A DNA stretch of 64,000 nt, taken from G025836975 sp040391135. Its GTDB lineage: Bacteria > Pseudomonadota > Gammaproteobacteria > Burkholderiales > Burkholderiaceae_B. The position numbers and the translations under genes were made by a program. Each line of letters opens with the position of its first letter. Position 1 is the stretch's first letter. Of this stretch, positions 25,923 to 34,523 are shown one piece after another. Below the pieces are notes generated by a model. It had not been told where the DNA came from, searched no databases, and saw only the letters and a list, made by a program, of their open reading frames with translations. The stretch spans positions 186,001 through 250,000 of the forward strand of contig JBEBYL010000001.1 in assembly GCA_040391135.1 (NCBI GenBank), in the 5' to 3' direction.

Positions 25923-27968
25923 ATGATAGAAATTGGAGTGGACATCGGTGGAACGTTTACCGATATCGTGTGCAGGGATGACGGCAAACCGCTGCATGTG
26001 GCCAAGGTTCCCACATCGCGGCCCGACCCCAGCCAGGCGGTACTGACGGCGATCGAGCCGCTGTGTCAAGAGTGGGGGATTGCTCCCGAAGGCATACAGC
26101 GTTTCATTCATGGCACCACCGTCGCCACCAACGCGGTTATCGAGCGTCGCGGCCCGCGTACAGGGTTGGTCGCCACCAAGGGGTTCAAAGATATCCTGGA
26201 ACTGGGCCGGCAAATGAGAACCTCCGTCTATTCGGTCAGGCTAGAGCCGGAGGTTCCTTCCTTTCTTGCGCCGGGAGAACTCCGTGTCGAGGTTCCCGAA
26301 AGAATCTCCGCGCGCGGAGAGGTTATTACAGAGCTGGATGAGGCGGCACTGCTGGAAGCGGTGGCTTCTCTCGTCGATAAGGGCGTAGAAAGCATAGCCG
26401 TATGCTTCCTGTTTTCCTTCCTGAATCCTGTACATGAGCGCCGGGCGGCGGAACTGATCCGCCAGACTTATCCAGCCGTGTATGTCTCGATATCGTCTGA
26501 AGTGGATCCAACATTTCGTGAGTACGAGCGTACGGTCGTTACGACGTTGGATGCCTACATAAAGCCTGTGGTGAATACCTATCTGTCAGACCTGGAGTCC
26601 GGATTGGCGCAGCGCGGCGTTAGCGCCCCGTTGCAGATCATGCAATCGCGGGGCGGCATCTCACTGGCTGGCATCGCCCGTGAGCGGCCGGTCCGGCTGT
26701 TCCTCTCAGGGCCGGCTGCGGGAGTCATCGGCGCCCAGCGCATGGGCACGATTGAAAAGATCGAAAGTATCATTAGTGTCGATATAGGTGGTACAAGCTC
26801 GGACATTGCATTGATTCGGGCCGGAGAGCCCTTGATTCGCTCACAGGGGCTGGTGGCGGGATATCAGGTGCGGGTGCCCATGGTCGACGTAAACGCCATC
26901 GGCGCCGGCGGGGGAAGCATGGCCTGGATAGACGGGGCTGGGGGGTTGCGGGTGGGACCGCGATCGGCGGGCTCCGTCCCCGGCCCGGCCTGCTATGGCC
27001 AAGGAGGAACCGAGCCCACTGTGGCGGATGCTTCCATTGTGCTGGGTTATATAGATCCGGATTACTTTGCGGGCGGCCGATTCCCATTGAAGCCCGAGCT
27101 GGCGCATTCGGTAATTGCGGAAAAGATAGCTGGGCCATTGGGAATATCCGTTCGCGAAGCGGCTCTGGGCATACATCGTGTCGTGGCCGCGCAAATGGTG
27201 GAAGGAATCCGGCTGGTTTCCATACGGCAGGGTTTCGACTCCCGCGAATTTACCTTGATGCCCCTGGGTGGCAGCGGCGGCATTCACATATGTGCATTGG
27301 CGGCTGATCTTGGCGCGTCCCGGATTCTGCTGCCTCAGCATCCCGGCGTTCTTTCGGCATTGGGCATGTTGATGGCGCCGATCGAGCACGAAGTATCCAT
27401 GGCCTTTCCGACGCCGCTGGCTTGTGCCGACCTTGCCGATATCCAGAAGGCCATTAGCGAACTCGATGAACAGTGCGCAACGCTGATGTCGCACGAGACC
27501 AAGGACGCCGAGCGCGTGACGATTCAGTACTTCGCCGACGTGTGCTACATAGGCCAGGCGCATCACATAGAGGTGCCGTTCGAGCTCCGCATGGATACTC
27601 TGCTGCAGTTGCGCGAAAGGTTCACGCAGGCGTATCAGCGGGTTTTCGGCCATAGTCCCGGAACAGCCGAGAAAATCGTGAATCTACGCGCGATCCATCG
27701 GCTGGAGCCCGAAACCGGCGATATGGCGCCCATGTCCTTGAAAGGCGGTTCCGACCCGGCGAAGGGGTTGCGTGAGATCTCGGTCATTGGCCATGAGGAA
27801 CCCATGGCGGCCATGGTTTTGGCCAGGCATGAGCTTGCGGTCGGAGCGAGATTCGAGGGACCGGCCATCCTGGAGCAACCTGATTCGACGACGATAGTCT
27901 ATCCCGGCTGGAGCGCAAGTGTGCAAGAAAGCGGAAATATCATTCTTACTAAACCTGAAGTGCAATAG
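25923..27968 (+). CDS. hyuA: Hydantoinase/oxoprolinase family protein, HyuA subunit
   Basis: A 681-residue protein with the ASKHA-type ATP-binding opening IGVDIGGTFTDIV, the GTTVATNAVIERRG segment, a second phosphate loop SVDIGGTSSDIAL near 283-295 and a glycine-rich GAGGGSMAWI. This is the ATP-hydrolysing subunit of hydantoinases, 5-oxoprolinases and acetone/acetophenone-type carboxylases. An AGAGGAAA site precedes the ATG. With HyuB it opens a cyclic amide, or carboxylates a ketone, at the cost of ATP. The adjacent amidase makes the amide-hydrolysing option more likely. Confidence 0.92.
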   Translation: MIEIGVDIGGTFTDIVCRDDGKPLHVAKVPTSRPDPSQAVLTAIEPLCQEWGIAPEGIQRFIHGTTVATNAVIERRGPRTGLVATKGFKDILELGRQMRTSVYSVRLEPEVPSFLAPGELRVEVPERISARGEVITELDEAALLEAVASLVDKGVESIAVCFLFSFLNPVHERRAAELIRQTYPAVYVSISSEVDPTFREYERTVVTTLDAYIKPVVNTYLSDLESGLAQRGVSAPLQIMQSRGGISLAGIARERPVRLFLSGPAAGVIGAQRMGTIEKIESIISVDIGGTSSDIALIRAGEPLIRSQGLVAGYQVRVPMVDVNAIGAGGGSMAWIDGAGGLRVGPRSAGSVPGPACYGQGGTEPTVADASIVLGYIDPDYFAGGRFPLKPELAHSVIAEKIAGPLGISVREAALGIHRVVAAQMVEGIRLVSIRQGFDSREFTLMPLGGSGGIHICALAADLGASRILLPQHPGVLSALGMLMAPIEHEVSMAFPTPLACADLADIQKAISELDEQCATLMSHETKDAERVTIQYFADVCYIGQAHHIEVPFELRMDTLLQLRERFTQAYQRVFGHSPGTAEKIVNLRAIHRLEPETGDMAPMSLKGGSDPAKGLREISVIGHEEPMAAMVLARHELAVGARFEGPAILEQPDSTTIVYPGWSASVQESGNIILTKPEVQ

Positions 27969-27977
27969 GGCGGTCTC

Positions 27978-29675
27978 ATGACACAGCAACTTGATCCCAT
28001 AACTATAGAGGTCGTGCGTAATAAGCTTGAGGGCATCGCCAATGAGATGCAGATGACGCTATTTCACTCGTCGTTCTCGCCTATTGTTAGGGAAGGCCTG
28101 GACGCATCCGCGAGCCTGTTCACCATTGATGGCGAAACCCTGGCTCAGGCAGTGGCCATTCCCATACACCTGGCAACGCTGATTCCGGTTGTGAAAAGGA
28201 TTATTCAGGAATTCCCGCTGGACACCATGCGCGATGGCGACGTCTACATGATGAACGATCCCTATCTTGGCGGAACGCACCTGCCCGATATCGGTATTGT
28301 CATGCCCATATTCTGCCAGGGTGAACTCATCGCCTTCAGCGGCTCCATGACGCATCATCAGGATATCGGAGGGATGACCGCGGGATCGGTGCCCACGAAC
28401 GCCACCGAGATATTCCAGGAGGGGCTAAGGCTTCCCCCGCTGCAGTTGCGCAGCGGGTCGGAGATGAACGAGAGCATTGTGAAGATCATGCGCCTGAACA
28501 GCCGGATACCGGATGTCTTCATTGGCGATATCCACGCACAAATCTCGGCATGCACTATTGGCCTTAATCGCTTGAAGGACTTATCGGAAAAATTCAGTGC
28601 CTCGCTGCTTCGAATGATATTCAGCGATTTGCTCGACCGATCCGAACGCATGACGCGCGATGCGCTTCTGGCTATCCCCGAAGGCACGTATCGCTACGTT
28701 GATTACAACGATAACGATGGTATAGAACTGGACAAGCGGATCCGGATAGAAGTGGCTGTCACGATCAAGGATGGCCAGTTTCATTGTGACTTCACAGGGT
28801 CCAATCCCCAGGTCCGCGGGCCGTTCAATGTGGTGCCTTCGGGATCCATGGCGGCAGCCTACTTTGCAAGCCGCGTTATAACGGGAAGCGACATCCCGAC
28901 CAACGGAGGGTGTTTCAGGCCTGTGTCCTTGCATTTGCCGGCTGGCAGTATCGTCAATCCATCCGAGCCTGCACCGGTGAACGCCAGGACGGCTACGATC
29001 AAGCGCATAACCGGAGTTATCCTGGGGGCGCTTCGTCAGGTCGTCCCCGAGACCATCGGAGCCGATGCCGCTGGAGAAATGCTGCTGCTTTCGTTCGGTG
29101 GCCACACGCGGGACGGCAAGGCATTTGTCGTAGGCGAGCTGATCGCCGGCGGCAGTGGCGCGGGCCATGATGGCGATGGAGTCGACGTCATCGAAACCGA
29201 CGCCACAAACTGCATGAACCTGCCGGTTGAGGCGCTCGAGTCGGATGCCCCGATTCGGGTGCATCAATCTGCGCTGCAGATCGATTCGGGCGGCGCGGGC
29301 CAGCAGCGCGGCGGATTGGGCATCGTACGCGAATACGAGATACTGGAAGGCGAAGTAAGTTTCACTCACCGAGGGGAGCGGCACTACTGTGCGGCTTCAG
29401 GCGCAAACGGCGGTTCGTCGGGTGCGATGGCGCAGACCATCATCACGCGTGCAACGGGCGCCAAGGAGATGGTCCCTTCCAAGCTGGTGACTACCTTGTT
29501 CAAGGGCGATCGTATACTGATCAAGACGGCGGGCGGCGGAGGCTATGGCGACCCCGGGTTGCGCGAGCGACAGTCGCTGGAGGCGGATATTCGCAACGGA
29601 AAAATCAGTGAGGAAGCCGCGGCTACGCTGTATGCACCGAATATTTCGGGGAATCTCGCCGGCGGCGGCAACTAG
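27978..29675 (+). CDS. hyuB: Hydantoinase B / oxoprolinase family protein, HyuB subunit
   Basis: A 565-residue protein with the HyuB landmarks ITIEVVRNKLEGIANEMQ, NDPYLGGTHLPDIG, SGSMTHHQDIGG, FTGSNPQVRGPFN and a C-terminal KTAGGGGYGDP. It starts 9 bases after hyuA and forms the catalytic partner of that subunit. No gamma subunit like that of acetone carboxylase is seen, which favours hydantoinase/oxoprolinase over carboxylase. Its last four bases overlap the end of the convergent IclR gene. Confidence 0.92.
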   Translation: MTQQLDPITIEVVRNKLEGIANEMQMTLFHSSFSPIVREGLDASASLFTIDGETLAQAVAIPIHLATLIPVVKRIIQEFPLDTMRDGDVYMMNDPYLGGTHLPDIGIVMPIFCQGELIAFSGSMTHHQDIGGMTAGSVPTNATEIFQEGLRLPPLQLRSGSEMNESIVKIMRLNSRIPDVFIGDIHAQISACTIGLNRLKDLSEKFSASLLRMIFSDLLDRSERMTRDALLAIPEGTYRYVDYNDNDGIELDKRIRIEVAVTIKDGQFHCDFTGSNPQVRGPFNVVPSGSMAAAYFASRVITGSDIPTNGGCFRPVSLHLPAGSIVNPSEPAPVNARTATIKRITGVILGALRQVVPETIGADAAGEMLLLSFGGHTRDGKAFVVGELIAGGSGAGHDGDGVDVIETDATNCMNLPVEALESDAPIRVHQSALQIDSGGAGQQRGGLGIVREYEILEGEVSFTHRGERHYCAASGANGGSSGAMAQTIITRATGAKEMVPSKLVTTLFKGDRILIKTAGGGGYGDPGLRERQSLEADIRNGKISEEAAATLYAPNISGNLAGGGN

Positions 29676-30520
29676 CCTGCGGATGGGGGCGCCTTGCCAG
29701 CGCCGATGGCAAAGGGTTCCAGTTCGGCCGGGCTAGGATCGCGAACCGATATCAGCCGGGCCGTTTCCATGACCAAAGGAGCCAATTGCCGCCTCAGGTC
29801 GGACAGGCTCCAGCGCGTTTCAGGGGCCGAGATCGACACGACGCCGATCGGTACGCCACTGGTGTCCAGCACCGCGGCGCTGACATTCATGTCGCCGGCA
29901 TAGTATTCGCCATTGGCGTAGGCATAGCCCGAGTCGGCGGCTTCGTCGCATAGCTCCAGGAGCTTATCGATATCAGTCACTGTAGTGTGTGTATAAGGCA
30001 CACGTTCCGATGCCGCCAATATTTCCTTGCGTTGCTGAGCCGGCAGGCGGGACAGGTAGGCCCTTCCCGCGGAAGTGCAGTACATAGGAAGCCGGCGGCC
30101 CAAGGGCATATGAACCGGCGTCCTCCTGCTGGTGGGAAACCGTCCGACATACACCATGTCGCTGCGGTCGGGCTCCGAATAATTGACGGTTTCCCCGCAG
30201 GTAAGGTTCAGATCCAGCAGAAAGGGATTTGCGCGTTCAACGTTCTGGTTGACCAGCAAATAGCGATACCCCAATGCAAGCGTTGAGACGCGCAGAGAAT
30301 ATCGCTTGTTGACCGGGTGCTTCTGCAGGTAGCCCAATGCCTCGAGTGTGTAGGTGAAACGTTGTGCGGCGCTGCGGCTGATGCCTGTTGCCTTGGCTAT
30401 GTCCGACAGATTCATGGTCCGCATATCGGGACTGAACGCCAAAAGAATAGCCAGGCCCTTTTCAAGCGATTGGTTGAATAAGCCATTCCCGCTGTGATCG
30501 TTATTTTTTTTGTCAGACAC
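29672..30520 (-). CDS. IclR-family transcriptional regulator
   Basis: A 282-residue protein. The winged helix (about 15-75) contains NLSDIAKATGISRSAAQRF, and an IclR effector domain (about 90-265) contains GRRLPMYCTSAGRAYLS and SGYAYANGEYYAGDMNVSA. The start is GTG at 30520, directly abutting the amidase stop. It is in the same minus-strand operon as the amidase and the TRAP binding protein, and is the obvious local regulator for both halves of the locus. Confidence 0.92.
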   Translation of the reverse strand: MSDKKNNDHSGNGLFNQSLEKGLAILLAFSPDMRTMNLSDIAKATGISRSAAQRFTYTLEALGYLQKHPVNKRYSLRVSTLALGYRYLLVNQNVERANPFLLDLNLTCGETVNYSEPDRSDMVYVGRFPTSRRTPVHMPLGRRLPMYCTSAGRAYLSRLPAQQRKEILAASERVPYTHTTVTDIDKLLELCDEAADSGYAYANGEYYAGDMNVSAAVLDTSGVPIGVVSISAPETRWSLSDLRRQLAPLVMETARLISVRDPSPAELEPFAIGAGKAPPSAG

Positions 30521-31765
30521 TTATATCCATCCGTAGGGAAAACCGGCATGCGTTACGGCATGCCCGGGTGTATGTGCAGGATCGCTGGTTACATACCCCT
30601 TCATTTTAGCAAACAACCGTTCGGCGTCCGCATGCTGCAAGCTGCATGCCAAGTCCAGCAAGGCCAGATCGGATCCGGGCGGCCCCATGATCGAAAGCCC
30701 GAACGGGGCATTATCGAGCCGCCCCGCCGGCAAGGTGATTTGCGGCATTCCTGCAATGCTGGCGGCGCAGTTCAATTCGACCAAGCTCTGGCGATGCTCG
30801 ATCAAGTTCGCCTCGGCGGACGTTCTCAAAGGAGCCACATCATGCGTTGTCGGCAACGCAACCACTGTGTCGCGCCCGACATGGTCCAGTAACCGGATCG
30901 CCAGGGTTGCAATGCTCTTGCGCGCCGCTTGTGCTTCATCCCTGGTGATGGAGTGGGCATATGCAATGCGCTTACCCAGGCTTGCACCCAGAAAAGGATC
31001 CATCGCACGCAGCATTGGTATCAGACAGTCCTTGATTTCCGCTGCCTGATAGACACCGAATACGGACGCGGCATGCTGCAGGCCTCCTGGAGTTGGAATT
31101 AGCGGAATCTGTTCCGCTCTGGAGATATGCTTTGCCAGCAAGGCCACCCATGGCTGGAGTGCTCGCCTGTGTCGGATCGATATCTTGCTGAAAGCGTCTT
31201 CGGCGATAAGAAGGCGGGAGTACGTCGATTTACTTCCGGGAGGCAGTAGCGCATGCCCTATTGCGCGGAGTAAATGCGCATCCCGGGCCATGAACCCGAC
31301 CGTGTCCAGGCTTGGAGCAAGAGGCATGACGCCTTCTACTGAAATGGCTCCGTGCGAGGGCCGCATTCCAAATAGTCCGGTAAAGGCAGCCGGAATGCGA
31401 ACCGAGCCTCCTGTGTCGGTGCCTAGTGCGAAGTCGGCTAGTCCTTGCGCTACCACCGAGGCGGAGCCGCAAGACGAGCCCCCGACCAAGCGATGGGGAG
31501 CGGCGGGATTGATCGGCGCTCCGTAGTGGGGGTTGTCTCCCGCAGCGCTCCAGGCGAACTCGTCTGTAATTGTTTTGCCGCGGAAAACGGCTTCTTCTCT
31601 GATCAGTCGAGATACTACCGTTGCGCTTTTACCGCTGACTTTCTGACGACGAGCCCACTCGGGATTGCCGCAACCGGTCGGCCAACCTTCAACATCAATG
31701 TTGTCTTTCACCGCAAAAGCAAGCCCATAGAGGGGCTTGCCTTGCATGCTTGAATGGGTTGGCAC
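30521..31765 (-). CDS. Amidase signature family hydrolase (AMI1-like)
   Basis: A 414-residue amidase with the Ser-Ser-Lys triad in AFAVKDNID (Lys), GGSSCGSA (bridging Ser) and GTDTGGSVRIP (nucleophile Ser). The TGCGNPEWAR start and the PSHGAISVEGVMPLAPSLDTVG block recall indole-3-acetamide hydrolase AMI1. The start is GTG at 31765, with an ATG six codons later. It follows the DctP gene by 13 bases. Together with HyuAB it suggests catabolism of an amide- or imide-containing compound; the exact substrate is unknown. Confidence 0.9.
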   Translation of the reverse strand: MPTHSSMQGKPLYGLAFAVKDNIDVEGWPTGCGNPEWARRQKVSGKSATVVSRLIREEAVFRGKTITDEFAWSAAGDNPHYGAPINPAAPHRLVGGSSCGSASVVAQGLADFALGTDTGGSVRIPAAFTGLFGMRPSHGAISVEGVMPLAPSLDTVGFMARDAHLLRAIGHALLPPGSKSTYSRLLIAEDAFSKISIRHRRALQPWVALLAKHISRAEQIPLIPTPGGLQHAASVFGVYQAAEIKDCLIPMLRAMDPFLGASLGKRIAYAHSITRDEAQAARKSIATLAIRLLDHVGRDTVVALPTTHDVAPLRTSAEANLIEHRQSLVELNCAASIAGMPQITLPAGRLDNAPFGLSIMGPPGSDLALLDLACSLQHADAERLFAKMKGYVTSDPAHTPGHAVTHAGFPYGWI

Positions 31766-31778
31766 TGCTGCGTTCCGC

Positions 31779-32822
31779 TTAGCCGTTGCGCAGCTTCATC
31801 AGTGCGTCTTCCATACGTTTTTGCACTTTTTCCGCCTCTCCGCCGACTTGGGTGGCGCGCGCCCGCCAGGCATCGATGGCTGCCCGGCTCAGTTTCTCGC
31901 GGTCAGCCGCGGAGAAGTCGGGGAGGCGTTCCACCTTATGCTCTTTGGCCCAGTCCAGGTGGCGTTGCTCTTCCATGCAGTCCGTGCCTGCGTCAGCGGC
32001 CCATTTTTTCCTGTGTTCGTCCGATGCCTTCCGTACAATTTCCTGCAGGTCGGCGGGCAAGGCGTTAAATGCACGTTCGCTAATTCCTATGCCCTGCACG
32101 ACCGGCACCGGCTGCAGCAAGGAGAAGTATTTGGCATCTTCCGCGAGCGACAAGGTCCGAAGGGCTTCAGGGTAATGCACGATGGCATCGATCATGCCTG
32201 TCTTGAAGGCAAGGTATATATCGTTTTGCGGCACGACTGTGCCCACGACATCAAGGGCGCGTAGAGAATTGACTTGTTGCGCTTCCCAAACCCGCACGCG
32301 CTTCCCTTTCAGGGAATCCATGGTATTGAATTTTTCTTTGCCGATGATTGCAATATTGCAGGTGGATGTCGGCCACATGCTGGCAATATTGATGTCCCAC
32401 TCCGAGTAGAGATCGGCATAGGCCGCATAGGCGGCAGGAAGGATGTCGAGAAACTCTGCGCGCGTATTGAAAACCATCTGAGGCAAGACCAATGGCAGAG
32501 CGGGTTGGGTGCGGCCATAGTAGCCAGCATATATGTAGCTGCTTTCAACCAGTCCGTTTTTCAGGGCGCCAAGCATGTCGCTTTCCTTGAAGCCAAGTGA
32601 TCCGCCGGGATAAACCTTGATCTTTAGCCTGCCTTTGGAAGCTTCGTTGATCATGTTGGCCCAATCCGTTTCCAGCTTGAAGACATCGCGATCAGCGGTA
32701 TGTGCCGTGTAGTAGCGCCACTCAATAGGCTTTTCCTGGGCGGGCGCGGCACTGCTTATGCCCATTGCGGCCACCGCAAGCAATAGGCTTGGCATAAAAT
32801 TTTGTTTTGTAAAGCGTTTCAT
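31779..32822 (-). CDS. TRAP transporter substrate-binding protein (DctP family)
   Basis: A 347-residue periplasmic receptor with a signal peptide ending near SSAAPAQ. DctP-family features include VYPGGSLG near 90, the arginine-containing LKGKRVRVWEA (family specificity Arg about residue 175) and PQNDIYLAFKTGMIDA. It supplies the DctQM pair on the other strand. AAGGAGCAG precedes the ATG. It is the first gene of the DctP-amidase-IclR transcript. Confidence 0.92.
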   Translation of the reverse strand: MKRFTKQNFMPSLLLAVAAMGISSAAPAQEKPIEWRYYTAHTADRDVFKLETDWANMINEASKGRLKIKVYPGGSLGFKESDMLGALKNGLVESSYIYAGYYGRTQPALPLVLPQMVFNTRAEFLDILPAAYAAYADLYSEWDINIASMWPTSTCNIAIIGKEKFNTMDSLKGKRVRVWEAQQVNSLRALDVVGTVVPQNDIYLAFKTGMIDAIVHYPEALRTLSLAEDAKYFSLLQPVPVVQGIGISERAFNALPADLQEIVRKASDEHRKKWAADAGTDCMEEQRHLDWAKEHKVERLPDFSAADREKLSRAAIDAWRARATQVGGEAEKVQKRMEDALMKLRNG

Positions 32823-32894
32823 TGTCTGCTCCTTGTATTTATCGGTGTGTCCGACTTTTCCGCCTGAAAGGCGTCTAATTTGAATGGTATGGTA

Positions 32895-32930
32895 TATCGA
32901 TTATCGGGTCAATACTATCGATATTCGATA
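32895..32930. promoter_or_regulatory. Operator-like palindrome upstream of dctP
   Basis: TATCGA-TAT-TCGATA (32916-32930) is a perfect 6-3-6 dyad, and a further TATCGATTATCG lies at 32895-32906. The core TATCGATATTC is shared with 23956-23966 between the oxidase and dctQ. The shared element would allow one regulator to control both halves of the split TRAP locus. Confidence 0.55.
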
Positions 32931-33116
32931 ATGCATTGAATGGATAGACAGAAATCGCTTCCAGGGAAGACGCGGGGGCATGCGACCCGACGCGCAGCCC
33001 AAGGCGCGAGACTGGCCGGGTTACGTGGGTGAGCTTGCGAAGTGGGGGGGGAGCGAGCGGCGTATTTGCCGGGCCGAGTGGCGGCCTTGTTGGAATGCGC
33101 TTGTCGTCAGGAGCGG

Positions 33117-33145
33117 TTGGGGGCGTGTACGGGACACGCCCCCAA
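33117..33145 (-). terminator. Strong hairpin after the Bug gene
   Basis: TTGGGGGCGTGT and ACACGCCCCCAA form a perfect 12-base stem around a 5-base loop, 9 bases past the Bug stop. No T-run follows, so termination may need Rho or the hairpin may mainly stabilise the 3' end. Confidence 0.6.
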
Positions 33146-33153
33146 GGCCGTGC

Positions 33154-34137
33154 TTATTGAGCGCTGATCCCGCGCGCTTTAATGAGGCGGCCGAGCGCCT
33201 CGTGTTCTTTGTTCAGGTATGCGGTGAAGTCTTCCTGCGAGCTCATTACCGGCTCCGCATTCAGTTGTTCGAGCCTGGCAAGCACATCGGGAGCCTTTAG
33301 CGCCTTGGCAAATTCGCTGTGTATACGCGCTACGACCTCCGGTGGAGTGCCGCTGGGCACGAACAGGCCGGTCCATTGTTGGGGCTTGAAATCCGGAACC
33401 CCGGCCTCGGCGAAGGTAGGTACATCGGGCAATTTCGCCAACCGCTTTTCACTGGTAACCGCCAGCGCTCTTAATTTCCCGGATGCCGCCTGTGGCGTTG
33501 CGAGCGTGCTGGAAATCAACAGTGCCTGGATATGGCCTCCCAGGAGATCCGTTATCGCGGGGCCGCCACCCTTGTAAGGCACGTGCGGCACATCCATTCC
33601 TACAATCTCCTTCAGCACTTCGAAAGACAAGTGATTGCTGGTGCCCACGCCGGGGCTGCCGTAGCTTACGTTTTCCCCTGGGGTTTTGGCATAGGCAATG
33701 AATTCCTTTATGGTCGTCGCCGGCACGTTATTATTCACCAGCATGACGAGGGGAATACGCGCAAGCATGCTGACCGGCTTCAGGTCCTTGAAGCTGTCGT
33801 ACGGCAGGTTGGGCATCAAATGCGGGTTGGCTGGCACGCTGTCGGCGCTTATCAGGATGGTGTAGCCATCAGCGGGCGACTTGGCCAGCACTCCCTCGGC
33901 CACTGTGCCGCCTGCGCCGGGCCGGTTCTCGACCACTACCGACTGTCCGAATCCCTTCTGCAGCTCCGGTTGCAGGGCGCGTGCGATCAGGTCGGTGAGT
34001 CCGCCGGGGGCGAAACTGACCAGGACGCGGATGGGCTTGGAGGGATAGTCCTGCGCCGCGGCGGGCGAAGCGACCAGGGCGCAAAGCGTCGCGGTCGCGA
34101 CGGCGCCCGCGCGTCGCAGGAATCTGCGTTTGAACAT
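33154..34137 (-). CDS. Tripartite tricarboxylate transporter substrate-binding protein (Bug/TctC family)
   Basis: A 327-residue periplasmic receptor with an arginine-rich signal peptide start (MFKRRFLRRAG) ending near SPAAAQDYP. It has the family blocks YPSKPIRVLVSFAPGG, ENRPGAGG and ADGYTILIS. The ATG at 34137 has a CAGGAGAC site; an upstream in-frame start at 34170 is not needed. It is divergent from the IclR regulator of the aromatic operon, with an operator between them, so it probably captures the aromatic acid degraded there. Confidence 0.92.
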   Translation of the reverse strand: MFKRRFLRRAGAVATATLCALVASPAAAQDYPSKPIRVLVSFAPGGLTDLIARALQPELQKGFGQSVVVENRPGAGGTVAEGVLAKSPADGYTILISADSVPANPHLMPNLPYDSFKDLKPVSMLARIPLVMLVNNNVPATTIKEFIAYAKTPGENVSYGSPGVGTSNHLSFEVLKEIVGMDVPHVPYKGGGPAITDLLGGHIQALLISSTLATPQAASGKLRALAVTSEKRLAKLPDVPTFAEAGVPDFKPQQWTGLFVPSGTPPEVVARIHSEFAKALKAPDVLARLEQLNAEPVMSSQEDFTAYLNKEHEALGRLIKARGISAQ

Positions 34138-34523
34138 AATGTCTCCTGTGGGGTGATGCCTTATCAACAAAATAAGGCATATTGTCCGTATAGCGGACAG
34201 TTGTTTCTATTTTCGTGGGGTTATGTCCTCAGTGGCAACAGGGTTTTCCCGTAAATTGACTAAACTGAGGTTAAAAACCGACGGGTTGGCGGCAATACTG
34301 ACGAGGGGTTATCGGCGCCTCGCTTGCTTTTGATCAACACTTGATGTTTTTCCACGGAAAATCATGTCGCTGGAGGCTGTGCATCTGTGGAGATTCTTCT
34401 ATGATCCAGAGGCGTGATGGCCCAAGCTGCTCGGATGAAACCATAAAAAGGGCGTGGCCCACTGCGCGATTACTGCGGGATACCTGCCATTCCCGCCTCA
34501 CCTGCAACCTACTCTGAAAGCTT
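34138..34523. other. 386-base intergenic region between Bug gene and IclR gene
   Basis: It contains the dyad listed at 34183-34199 and AT-rich patches that may hold divergent promoters, for example TTGACT near 34255. No reading frame or RNA gene is recognisable in it. The ribosome-binding site for the IclR gene at its right end is weak (GAAAG). Confidence 0.45.
34183..34199. promoter_or_regulatory. IclR-type operator TGTCCG-TATAG-CGGACA
   Basis: A perfect 6-5-6 dyad about 45 bases upstream of the Bug start. The half TGTCCGTA recurs in the promoter of the dioxygenase operon at 35323-35330. This suggests both are bound by the IclR protein encoded between them. Confidence 0.55.

Larger units (their letters stand above)
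32823..33153. other. 331-base non-coding gap: dctP promoter side and downstream of the aromatic-locus Bug gene
   Basis: The left third is AT-rich and holds the dctP promoter region with the operator-like boxes listed separately. The middle (about 32940-33110) is GC-rich, has no credible reading frame, and shows nothing I recognise. The right end holds a strong hairpin. Confidence 0.5.

Noticed and set aside
33117..33145. The perfect 12-base hairpin considered as the end of an insertion sequence or a repeat element
   Set aside because: Only one copy is visible, there is no transposase or target-site duplication, and its place just after a stop codon fits a terminator.
32980..33300. A 106-residue plus-strand frame in the gap before the aromatic-locus Bug gene
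   Set aside because: It runs into the Bug gene in antisense, has no ribosome-binding site, and its Trp/Arg/Pro-rich composition is typical of a chance frame in GC-rich DNA.
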